This document shows positions 53,815-64,000 of a DNA stretch of 64,000 nucleotides, piece after piece. Location of the stretch: positions 51,666,684-51,730,683 of the forward strand of contig NC_087064.1 in assembly GCF_963678635.1 (NCBI RefSeq), written 5' to 3'. The notes beneath the pieces were generated by a model. That model was not told the origin of the DNA. It saw nothing but the letters and a program-made list of their open reading frames with translations, and did no database searches. Both the position numbers and the translations under genes were made by a program. Every line of letters starts with the position of its first letter. The stretch's first letter is position 1. Origin of the DNA: Symsagittifera roscoffensis (Eukaryota; Xenacoelomorpha; Acoela; Convolutidae).

Positions 53815-54980
53815 AATAGTTGTTCCGACTTTCGAAGATGAAATTTCGGAAGATTTTGTCCTGAGATAAAACTTAAGAAGAAATTTCAATTATGAACATT
53901 TTCAGTAAACTAACGGGGTTAAAAGACTGCTAATTTGGCCAATTTGGGACAATTAACGCGCGTTGTTTTTCGTGCTATTATTGCGTAAGCGGCGGTTTAA
54001 TCCGTCTAGGAAATTATTCCAAAATGCTCTGAGATACTCTATTTGGTGCATGCAAAGTTTCGCTATATCAACAAAAAGTCACTTTGTTCTACTTTACATA
54101 TCATTTGAGATGATTTCCCAAAAAATTTCAACTTTTTTCGTTTTTCAAAAAATTCATCCATTCTTTTAGAGTGAGCACTGCTCCATCGACCTTATAAGAC
54201 AGTTGGAATATTCTGGGCGACGCCATGCTAGGAGCAGTCCTGTTTGGATAAAACTGCGCCGCATAATTTTTGAAATTGACATCAAACCTAAATTTGCTGA
54301 ATCATTAACAAAATAAAGTTAAAAGACTGCTAGTATCAGGGCAAAAGGCTGAACGATCCAATTTTAAATGGTTTCAAATAGCTTTTGGTCAATAAAACAA
54401 TAGTAATATGAGAAATTTAGGCTGATTTGCTTAAATGGTGTCATTTAATTTTCAAAGAACTTTTCTCGTTTTGGCATAGAATTTGTACTAGTGTATCATA
54501 GTGTATCGTACTAAATCAAAAAGAAAAAAAAATCATCAATAAAAAGTAATCATACAATTTCAATATATGTAAAATGTATGACTAGCATTTTTTTGATGAC
54601 GACAACAAAAACTTTGATCCCTTCTTTTAAGGTGAGCACTGCTCCATCGACCTTAAAAGACTGTTGGAAAATTCTGGGCGGCGCCCTGCTAGGAGCACTC
54701 CTGTTTGGATAAAACTGCGCCGCATAATTATGCTATGTCTGAAATTGGCATCAAAATTAAATTTGCTGAATCATTAACAAAAAAAAGTTAAAAGACTGCT
54801 GGTATCAGGGCAAAAGGCTGAACGATCCAATTTTAAATGGTTTCAAATAGCTTTTGGTCAATAAAACATTAGTAATATGAGAATTTTAGGCTGATTTGCT
54901 TAAATGATGTCATTTAATTTTCAAAGAACTTTTCTCGTTTTGGCATAGAATTTTGTGTATCGTACTAAATCAAAAAGAAA
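53815..54980 (+). repeat. Family R1 relative with about 440-bp tandem duplication
   Basis: The first part (53820-54000) shares TGTTCCGACTTTCG, TTAACGCGCG and TAAGCGGCGGTTTAATC with R1. Then 54170-54600 and 54625-54970 are near-identical copies: GAGCACTGCTCCATCGACCT, TAGGAGCA-TCCTGTTTGGAT, AAAACTGCGCCGCATAATT, and CTTTTCTCGTTTTGGCATAG. Each copy also holds an inverted version of the same GACTGCT-TATCAGGGC motif about 120 bp downstream. Confidence 0.7.
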
Positions 54981-56599
54981 AAAATTTAGTCAAAAAATCG
55001 TTATCTTACAATTTCAAAAAATTGAAAATAAATGACAAGCATTTTTTTGATGGCAACAACAAAAATTTTGAAATTGCACCAAAACTTTTTCTGTCAACTG
55101 CAAGTGTTTTTTCGTCAACTGCAAATCGAATTTTTTTACTCAATCAAAGATTTTTCAAAAAAATCGTTTTGCTTGCAAAATTTAATTTTTTGGTTACATG
55201 ATACAAATGATACCTAATCTCAGATGCACTAATGCTGGATTTTTTTCTTTTCACTCATTAACTTTTTCAAAAACGCTAAAAACTCCTGTTATTTGTATGA
55301 CATGTTTATGTATGCCTTGAATAAGATTGATATTTTAAAAATTCAAACTTTAAAAATGGTCATTTGTATCATTTGTGAAAGACATCTCTAAGAAAATTCA
55401 GGTAGTTTTCTATTCATTGTATAGTCAAGACCATCCAAGCTTTGGTGACTCCAGCTTTGAGTAAGCCAAGGACTTTGTCACTTGCGTTCGGTTACCAGCA
55501 CAATCCGGAAAATTTCAGAATTTAATATTAGAAAAAAAAACAACATTTTTTTGTTTTTTTGCAAAAATACTTGTCATTTAGTTTTTAGATATTGAAAAAA
55601 CTTTATCATAGAGATTTCATGCACTTTTCATCTGTAAGTATGGAATTGTATGGTAAAATTTTTTTTATATGGAAATTGTATGATAAGAAGTTTGGTCATC
55701 CCGGGGTAACATTAGGTTAGTTTAGTGGCGAGCAGGAACCTTCTTTGAGTACAAAGATTATGCTAACAATTACTCGGAATAAAAATAAACACGCCTAGCA
55801 TTTACATTGTTTATTTCCTTTCAAAGTTGGATCAAAAATACACGGCACTCTTATTACAACGACAGATGTATTTGTTTTGACCAAATGAAAATTTCAAAAA
55901 TTATAACAATTTTAATTTCAAGCCAAAATTTAAAATCATACATTCTTTGGAAAAGTACAATTACAAAAAAACTTGGCTTGGGAGAACACCAAAAAAAACA
56001 ACAGCCTGTCGGGTGGCCTCTCCATGAGTAAAATCTATTCGTCCACATTTTTGAACTAAGATCTTATAGACAAAAGGACCGCAAAATTTTTTCAAACTTT
56101 ACAAAAGAACTAAAATAGAAAAGAAATCAATTTCCTTTGGCGTTTTCTAACAACAAAAATAAGATAAGCAAGAATACTATAATGAAGAGATAGAAAATTA
56201 TCATTACATACTTAAAAAATGTTTGTAGTCACAAAATTATATGTCTCTTACTTTATGAAAACACGAGTCCAAAGACTCCTTGGTACTTTTTAACGCTACA
56301 AGAAGAACATTTTTTTGCAACTGTAAAAACGTTTGATACATTTATCCCGAATATGCTTCAGATTTTCCCACTTTTTGACTTTAAAACAGTTCCTCCACAC
56401 GAGTCTTTGCTGACTTTCTAGTTTTAGAGTCTGTCTTATTAGCTGTGCATAAATCAGTACACTATATTGTTATATTGGTTGAATATACAATTTGTATATC
56501 TTGAGCAGTGTAGATATGTTGAAAGAAAATCTGAGTTGATAGATCATCGAGCAAGATTTGGCTTCCCTTATCAAAGTTTATCGATATATATTGTGAATT
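54981..56599. other. AT-rich DNA without recognised genes
   Basis: No exon, element or repeat was identified with confidence. Confidence 0.4.
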
Positions 56600-56820
56600 T
56601 TAATTTTTCATCAATTATTAGACCGGAGTACTCATGGGATCTATTGTTAGAGAGTTTTTCCTATTAGTTTCTAAGGTGTCTGTTTTTTCTTTGTTTATGG
56701 TAAACCTATTCTCCAAAAACCATTTTTCAACAGTGCTTGTATCAGAGTTCACCTGCTGCTGATTTCCTGTTTTAGTTGTTGTATAGAATGCGCAACCATC
56801 AGCAAACACTACAATTTATT
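56600..56820 (-). mobile_element. LINE reverse-transcriptase fragment, - strand
   Basis: A 63-codon frame (56809-56618) starts with FADGCAFYTTTK, a mutated FADD catalytic box, and continues with VEKWFLENRFTINKEKT, the thumb-side W---N-L-(I/L)N--KT block of non-LTR RTs. One catalytic aspartate is lost. Only about 200 bp remain. Confidence 0.65.
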
Positions 56821-58103
56821 ATGCCTACACACTTCGGCAAATCATTTATATACAGCAAAAACAACAAAGGACACTGCATTATGACAACGGACAACGCTGA
56901 GTTTTGTTTTCATGTACTACACTTGAAAAGTTATATCAAGAAAATCAAGCAAAAACTATCTATCCAGTTTTAGTTCAGATTCCGAAAAGCTAAATAGAAA
57001 AGCAAAATTTTTATCCAGTTCAGAATTCTATAGACGACAAATTTGTTGGTTAGAGATAAAAAGATGTGCTGTTAATCAGTAAGCGGAACAATAACCTGAT
57101 GACTTTGTTTTGTGAGGTTTTTTTGAAGAAAATTCAGATTTTGTTTTGCTTTACTCGTTCAATATTAGTCACAAAAGGAAAGAATTTGTCACCACTATTC
57201 GTCAATTTCACGCCAAAATGGGTCATCTGAAGGGTTTGTTAGTCAGCCAAAACAATTGGCGATTGCCGACGATAGATTATACAATGTTCTGCTCAAAATA
57301 GATAATCTTTTCCTGAAGTCTGATTAACAAGTTTTTTTTCATCTCTTTTTTTCACGAATCCAATCTATCTGAAAATTAAAACATGAAGAAAACACGTGAA
57401 TTCAACATTACGCGGAACACAGAGCATCAGTGTTAGATTGTGAGCTGATTGCAACACAATTAGGAAGCAAAGTCATGTGCGTACCATGCACTAATTCGAT
57501 TTCACTGCCATCGCCCCATAAACGTATACAAACATCATCAAAATTTGTTGTACTTGAGAACAAAAAAAAGCTTGACACGCATGAAACCAGATTGACTCCA
57601 AATGAAGAATTTATATTTTGGGTTGCGAATTTTGATCAAACTTTTGTGAGCTTCGCAGTTGAAGTTTTAATGTTCCGTAATGATTAAATTGCCAGTGGAC
57701 ACCGGCGAGAGCAAATTCTTCTCTGATGACGTTGATGAGGAAGGATCTCCATGTTCCCAGTTTTATTTCCTTATTCGCATCGCACAAGTAAAGAGAACGC
57801 AGAAATTCCGCCGCGTGGATCTTTCCATCCGAGTTAAACCGTCAATCAGTACCTTGTGGACGTTAGCAAATAGTCTCCTGGACTGTGTTGTGAACTGTTC
57901 ATTTTGTTTGATGTATTGACCTTTGGTATTGATTAGAGACCTGCCAACTATATTAAGAATCAGCCATCGGTCGATCATTTCACTGTTCGATACTGTTTTA
58001 GAACAGACATTTTAATTGACACATTATCTTTCTTATTCTTTTTAATTCCTTGTTAGTGCACATAGATTGTACATATTCAGGGTTAGCATTGGAATCGTTT
58101 ATT
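56821..58103. other. Region before the Mag-like element; no certain gene
   Basis: Frames at 57430-57687 (+), 57680-57919 (+) and 57978-57763 (-) overlap one another and I recognise none. A 5' LTR for the element at 58104 would be expected here, but no repeat shared with the sequence after 63570 was found. Confidence 0.35.
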
Positions 58104-59040
58104 ATGGCGCAGTCAAATGAATGGAACCTGCGGGAATTCCTGTAACCTGGCCGAACCACACCATCGAGCCAACACCTTCTTGGACCCACTGGAGCAACCA
58201 ATTTCAATTGGCAATCATAGCGAAGGATAATCTGGATATCGACACTTGAGTGGACCAAAGGTACCAGAAAACCAGATTCCAATCCTCAAACAGCCCACAG
58301 GAAGTGAGTCGGACTACGAAACCGCCGAAGAGAAGAGAAAAAACATTAAAAATACGGAGGGCTGAGAAGAGAAGAGGCCGATAAGAAGTTGAGATCCATC
58401 CTACTTCTAACCCATGGAAATGAAGATGAAAAGGTGTTCTCTCAGAAAAAAAACCCCAGAGTGAAAATTTTATCTGTCCCTTTCAAAAGAACTTAGTTTT
58501 CAAAGAAGCTCTTGGACCTAGCTTTTAATAAACCTCTAAGCGTTACATTTGAGAGTTTTTAAATACGAAACAAAGAGACAGGAAACTGTTTGAACAGTTT
58601 TGGGAAGCATTGACGGACCTAGCCAGCACGTGTAACATTAGAGAGCCAGACGAAGCAGAGTGGAGCAGGGATCTATTTATCTGAAAAATGAGAAAAAGTG
58701 AGACCCAACAGAAAGTGCTATCCGCGACCATCATTCCCTCGGAAGCCTTAAGTCAGGCCCTAATAGACGAGAAAGGATACTTCAACCACCAAAAGCTAAC
58801 AAAAATGGCGAAAACGACCAACGAGCCAAGCTTCAAATCGTTTTCATCTGAATAACCAAGTAAGGAAGGAACCAAGTCTCTACATCGAAAGGTTTAACAT
58901 GTGTATGAAATGTGGTAAGCCTTTCACTAAGGGACCCCTAAACGTCTGTCTAGCTAGAGATATCATTTGTAAAAACTGTAATTACAATTGCCATTTCGCG
59001 AAATATGTGAATCGAAGAACCAAAGTTCAAGTGTAAATAA
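58104..59040 (+). pseudogene. Gag relic with two zinc knuckles
   Basis: Starts at ATGGCGCAG (58104). Pieces in changing frames include PTPSWTHWSNQFQL, FWEALTDLAS and SEALSQALIDEKGY. At 58902-59008 cysteines are arranged as CMKCGKPFTKGPLNVC followed by CKNCNYNCHFAKY, the tandem knuckle layout of Mag-type Gag. Many stops. Confidence 0.65.
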
Positions 59041-59264
59041 TGTAAATGACTCTGTAAAAACTGAAAATTGTAAATAACTCCCTTCGGAAGATTCTTGGAG
59101 CGAAAAGCAAAAACCTTGTGGGGTAAAAAACGGCTAGAACGGAAATGGTCAGAGTTACGACAATGACTATTCAGTATTGAGTTTGAGGACAATTTACGAT
59201 CAAAATGGATTGGAAACGAAGAAAATATTAAATAAAGGACTCGGTTAAGAAATTATTGTAAATA

Positions 59265-59560
59265 TGAACATACCTGTAGATTCGGCAGCCCAGTGAGCTT
59301 TTTAAACACGGATAGCATGAGTTGAAACTACGATACTCTAACTTGAAGACACAGCCTGTAGATAAACGAATTCAGCAGTTGTAGAACGGTTTTAAGGACA
59401 ACACAATTAATATCTTGGCAAAAAGAGTAGTCCGAACTCAATCCAAGGGGTGGATATGTAAAGTGACCCCATTTTTTTACGGGAGGACACCAAAGAAACA
59501 TCCTGGGCAATGACAACCTTCCAAAACTGGGAATAGAAAAAAAACAGAAGAATTGTCCCG
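59265..59560 (+). pseudogene. Retroviral-type protease relic
   Basis: The active-site block reads MNIPVDSAAQ instead of the expected DSG or DTG, so the catalytic triad is damaged. The rest is scattered over three frames with stops up to the start of the RT region. Confidence 0.5.
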
Positions 59561-60930
59561 TGGCGATCTGTACAGTCAGCGACCCACCGTTGAAGAGTAA
59601 GTCAAATAGCTTAGAATTCTTGACAAACGAACTTTTTGCGAGTTTTGAAAATCTGTTTAAAAGAATCGGCAAGATACTAAACGACCATAAAGTTACACAT
59701 TTCTATTCCCCTTTTATAGCAGTGCAAGCAAAAGGCAGAAGAGTGCCTCTACATTTGATATCAGGGTGAATGAGGAGTTGAAAAGGATAGAAAAAGAGAG
59801 CCATAATAAAAAACTTGAAGAAGTTTACTTCATAAGCCCAATTTTGATATTTAGAAAGAATGACGGTTCAAATAAACTCGCCTTAGATTCGAAACTACTG
59901 AACGACCAGATTTTTAAAAATGAATATCAGATGCGCACCATCCACGAATTGATCGATAATATAGCTTTGCAATTGTTAGAAAAGTCCAATTGTCAGGTCT
60001 GGCTTAGCAACCTCGAGCAAGGGAACGCATATAGTGCAATTCAAGTTATGTGAAAGGACGAGTAAGCATTGCAACCTGAGTAAAGTAGGAGATACTATTG
60101 AGACATACAGATTTTTCACAGGATTTTACGGACTTCAAGATTTGCCCAACGAGTTTCAAAGAGTCATGGACTCACTTTTAATTGGAGTCTTATTCACAAA
60201 CTTTTGAATAGATGACATACTAGTGGCTTCTAAGGGAATTGTAGAAGAACACAAAACAATTATGCAAAGAATACTGGAATGCTGAGACAAAAACAACAAG
60301 GCAGTGAAATGGGGAAAATGCACATTTATTCAGAATGGCGTAGATTTTAGATCTCAAAAGCGAAAGTAAGACCTTTGGTGGGAAAAACTGATGCAATAAA
60401 AAAAATCTCCCAGTCCCAAAAAACAATCTCTGAATTTCGTTCATTCTTCCGTTCGATCAATCAGTACATTGAATTAGTTTCGAACGTTTCTCTCTTAAGT
60501 TCCCCATCACTAGGTTTACTCATCAAACAATCAGTGTGCAAATGGGATAACAGTTATTCTATTGCATTTCAAACACTAAAATCGTAAATTTTTAAATTAC
60601 CCAGAATAGCGATTTCGAAATCAAAGTGAAAACAAGATTAAAAACAGATGCCTCACTTAACTGCCTAGGATCGACACCCGAAGACTTATAAGGGAGAGAA
60701 TGGAAAACTATTGCGTTCGCCTCGACAGTTTCGCATAACCACGAAATGAAATACTCCATGAACTAACTAGAACTGTTAGACGTTGTCTGGGCATGCGACC
60801 TTTTTAGAAGTTACTGATATGGTTCGCATTTTAAAGTGTTACAGATCACAAGCCGCTTCGTTTCGCATTTTCGGCGGAACACAGCAACAAATCAATGCAC
60901 AGCAGACTAACCCGATGCGTAAACAGATTT
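59560..60930 (+). pseudogene. Reverse transcriptase and RNase H relic
   Basis: Recognisable RT blocks are VPLHLI, NEELKRIEKESHNKKLEE, FISPILIFRKNDG, KLALDSKLLN, TYRFFTGFYGL-like text (about 60100-60140) and IDDILVAS after a stop at about 60207, where the catalytic DD pair survives but the preceding aromatic residue is followed by a stop. The RNase H side has TDHKPLRFAF (about 60845) and TRCVNRFLPF (60905). At least eight stops or frame changes. Confidence 0.8.
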
Positions 60931-61639
60931 TTACCTTTTACTTTTAAAAATTACCATCTTCCGAGTAATGATATGGGATTTACTCAACTTTTTTCAATAT
61001 TACCCTTCGGCAAAACTTTACCCCCTTCCCGCTACGATGATGAATTAATTGTGGCTTCTATCGACAAAAATCGTAAAATTTTATCGACTTCATCTAATTT
61101 TTTTCCTGAAAATCGAAAAATTGTAGATCGAACGTCGGTCGCTGTAAATACAACTGTAAATACTGAACTTCTGTCGGAAATGAATAATTCAAGCAACGTG
61201 ATTGCTAAAAATTTTTCCGGTTGCTCAATAGCTTCCTTCAAATTTAGAATTATTGCCGCTATCAATTCTTGTTTTGCCTAGTCGCTCAAAACTTGGCAAC
61301 CTATAAATAATTCCAAGTTCAATTATAAAAGCATTTCATTTACGGATAAAGAACTGTTACTTTTCAATATGCTTAACGAAAAATTCATTTCACAAAAAAT
61401 AACAACCGCGGGTTTGTCAATCAGCAAATTTTCTGATCCCTCAGTAATTCCTCCTGAGTAACACAAAATTGCCCTTATATCTAAAGTCGAGTCACTCAAT
61501 AATGATCATGCGGCCTCATTAAAACAATATAAAGCAATTTTACCTTTATCATCATCACCGCTACTACCAGAAAATTATTGTTCCAAGAAACTTCTTCAAA
61601 TTATGACCAAGGACGATAAAGTTTATGGGGCCTGATAAC

Positions 61640-62450
61640 GACACTGAAAAAAGGACGCCCAATGGGAATTCATGGATCCTATAAAAAAACTATGAGAAGG
61701 AACTGCATACTAGGGACGAGCGACTGTATATGGACAACAAACTTGTGGTGCCAGCAGCGTTCCGAGGGGCTTTCAGCTCAATGTTCCACGAATCCCGCCC
61801 AGGCCAATTTCGGCATAAAATTCCTGGCTTAATATATTTGGTGGCCGTATATCAACAGAGAAATCTACCAACATGGCAAAACTTGCAGCCAGTGCTTGAA
61901 AGCCGGTAAGAACTTTAAGGTTTTATTGGGATCAGAACACGTGAGCAAACTTCTGAACATATCGTTTGCCAACGAAAAGATAAACTTAGATTTCGCCGGC
62001 CCTTTGAACGCTTTTTGGGGATCAAAGAAATTCATTCTTCTTTGCTTTGACCGCTTCACCAAACTGACCTCTGCAAAAGTTGTTACCAATACCTCGTAAA
62101 ATTCAGTCATCTCTTTCTTGAACTGTTATTGCCATCTTCACGGATTTCTAATAAAAATCAGAGTCGACCATGGGTCATAATTTTTATCACAAGATTTTAA
62201 ATCCTTTAGCAAAAAGTTTAATAAAGAAATTAATTATTGTACAATAGGAGATCATAGATCAAATGGAGTCGTTGAGAGACTCGTATATTTAGTAAAATTC
62301 AAACTACTTGTTATGTCGTACGAAATACCAAAGTTGACTTTAAACTCTTCAATCGATTTAATGATTTGGACGAAATACCAAACAACCGTCCATCGGATGT
62401 ACTTCGTTCGAAAAAGATTTCAAACTCACTGCTAAAGCTAGGTGAAAAAC
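61640..62450 (+). pseudogene. Integrase relic
   Basis: HESRPGQF and the damaged zinc-binding end (61780-61910) lead into the core: NLDFAGPLNAFWGSKKFILL (first catalytic Asp near 61989), VDHGS (second Asp near 62168), and GDHRSNGVVERL (catalytic Glu near 62277). All three acidic residues can be read, but stops (for example 62097) separate them. Confidence 0.8.
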
Positions 62451-62599
62451 CTAATTTCTGTTGATAATCGTTCAGATCAAGGAAAATCGATCTCGTTGGA
62501 CCGTCAGGCGAGGAACTTCATCAGACTCTGAAGCGAACGTTCCCCTGGCCAAGATCTCCGCAAAACACCGGACGGCCCCGATCCCTACCTTCAACGCAG

Positions 62600-63566
62600 A
62601 CTATCTTCACAAATGAAACTGAGCACCCGAGGTAAACTCGTTAGAAAAACTAACAACAGGAAAAATGGAGACCCATGTTTTAATCCCGTCAAAGAGGCAG
62701 TCATTGAAACATCGGATCACGCGCTTACTTGGGAAAATGGACATATTTTACGAAAATCGGATCTAGCAGTCAAAAGAAAAACACTTACGGGCTCTCCTTA
62801 AAACCTTGTTAATCCACCAGCCAGGGGTACTGATAGCAAAAACATTCCAAGTTTGATTGGAAAGAGGAAAATTTCGCCACCCAAGAAGACAATCCTGCAA
62901 ATCGACATTTGGTAACTTGATGCTGGCGCCTGGAACCACACAGACCCCGCGGTAACTTCTAATCATTCCGGATTCAGAAATCATCAGGTTCATCTTCTTC
63001 GTATTCATCGTTATATTTAAACTCTTGGGACGTCTTGATCGATGATTACTCCGAGGATGTTTTGATCAACAACGCCCTGAGTTGTCAAGAAATAGCCACA
63101 GACCATAACAGTGATTCGAGTGTTACAGGTAATTATAAGAACTCGATCACAGAATCTGAAGATTCTAGTGGAACAATGGTCGCTGTTCATTCAAGTAGAC
63201 TACCGGGACCATCAACATCCGCTTTGGCAGCAGAACCAATCGGCCAGGTCTGGACGAAATGTAGGACCCCCACAATTTTACGGGGAGCGCAGATACGTGG
63301 ATAACATAGAGGAAACTGAGACGTTACCCATAGTCGAGACCAAGTGCGTGACACCCCCAGCCTTCCCTTGTTGTTCACCGTCGGACTTCATCACTCCTAT
63401 CACTATCTCTCCTCAGAAACAGACGATGGTCGCCGAAACAACACTGACTTGGTCCTCCAATAATTCAACCCCAACGGGAGCTGTTCATTCTGTCTCCATG
63501 ACGTCAACTTTGTGGAAGTCTCCTAATGGGAAATGCACGACTCGATCCAGAAACGACGAAGACTAG
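62600..63566 (+). pseudogene. Pol C-terminal tail relic
   Basis: After integrase: GKLVRKTNNRKNGDPCF, then an acidic and Ser-rich stretch (63035-63200) and FYGERRYVDNIEETETLPIV (about 63274-63335). An (F/Y)YG-RR-VD block in this position is common at the end of Mag-type Pol. Frames change at least twice. Confidence 0.6.
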
Positions 63567-63570
63567 GACT

Positions 63571-64000
63571 CCATGAGCAAAATCTCCTCGACTATTGACC
63601 AAGACTTGAGATAAGTTTGACGCCACATTCAATTAAAACTCCAAGAACTTAATTAAACTCCATTTTGGATCAGTATAAACATTTTAAGATTTATTGTCTA
63701 TTTAAATCGCCCTTTCATTTTATCTATGTGTACATTTAGATGTACATTTGGTAGGGTAGATTGTTTTTAGTCTCTTTGTATCTTTAGTGTAGATTAGGTA
63801 AGTTCTGTAAAATTCACCCATTTGTACCTATTTGTACATACCAACCTCATTATAAGGTTTTTTTTCGTTATGTTCAATTCATTCTGTTTTGTACAGTTTG
63901 TAATTTTTGTTCACTCTACTTTGGATGGAGAAATGGTGTACATAGAGTTTAATTTTAGTTAATTGTAATTTTTTAATTTTTCTTTCCGTTGTGAGTTGTG
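63571..64000. other. AT-rich end of window, possible 3' LTR region
   Basis: Contains GTGTACATTTAGATGTACAT and several more TGTAC words but no second copy within the window to prove an LTR. No gene. Confidence 0.35.

Larger units (their letters stand above)
58104..63570 (+). mobile_element. Mag-like Ty3/gypsy retrotransposon, nearly full length but dead
   Basis: Gag, double zinc knuckle, protease, RT, RNase H, integrase and a C-terminal Pol tail follow in standard Ty3/gypsy order over 5.5 kb, all cut by many stops and small frameshifts. The spaced Cys-rich Gag motif and the GDHRSNG integrase block suggest the Mag-type group. LTRs were not identified. Several catalytic residues are changed, so the copy is old. 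Confidence 0.85.

Noticed and set aside
61032-61265. 77-codon - strand frame within the 58-63 kb element
   Set aside because: It is a shadow of the + strand retroelement Pol region.

Overview
The window is nuclear DNA of an AT-rich invertebrate metazoan. Genes are split by GT-AG introns, intergenic and intronic DNA is crowded with degenerate transposons, and the host proteins (TDP2, GCLC, HYLS1) belong to a ciliated animal. I cannot fix the phylum. The standard genetic code fits every exon I assembled.

Layout of host genes. (1) 3444-3727 is the last coding exon of a TDP2 (tyrosyl-DNA phosphodiesterase 2) homologue; its other exons lie left of the window. (2) 4731-22958 is a complete 15-exon gene for the catalytic subunit of glutamate-cysteine ligase (GCLC, 693 aa), the first enzyme of glutathione synthesis. 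Reading phase is kept across all 14 introns; two of them use GC-AG splice sites. (3) Inside GCLC intron 12, on the opposite strand, a two-exon open reading frame (20198 down to 19212, 138 aa) looks like a nested gene of unknown family. (4) 25879-29679 is a 7-exon HYLS1 gene (364 aa), a centriole protein needed for cilia. TDP2, GCLC and HYLS1 lie head to tail on the + strand. No functional link between them is evident beyond the housekeeping and cilium roles of the individual proteins.

Repeats. GCLC introns hold a dimeric satellite array (7905-9570), a tRNA-derived SINE, tRNA-like repeat pairs and a dispersed repeat carrying a small palindrome near one end. Around HYLS1 are an inverted-repeat element with C-rich termini (24934-25508) and a 350-bp hAT-type MITE with an 8-bp target duplication (27419-27768). 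A dispersed family ('R1') recurs at about 1.8, 18.2, 30.8-33 and 54 kb.

From 34.3 kb to the right edge I see almost only mobile-element remains. They are a decayed Ty3/gypsy element on the - strand (34345-38530) with a 40-bp perfect palindrome in its gag region; a pair of long LTR-like direct repeats and a cluster of GGAGGGT motifs (39.9-43.6 kb); LINE reverse-transcriptase fragments (about 44.7, 45.4-46.1 and 56.7 kb); a Penelope-like element with a GIY-YIG relic (48.2-49.5 kb, -); a long foldback (50465-51140); a 22-bp minisatellite (52.2-52.5 kb); and a nearly full-length but stop-riddled Mag-like Ty3/gypsy element (58.1-63.6 kb, +). I found no CRISPR array, rRNA gene, convincing functional tRNA gene or prokaryote-like operon. 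No clearly new biological system stands out; the best leads are the nested antisense gene, the paired GC-AG introns, the foldback elements and the GGAGGGT cluster.
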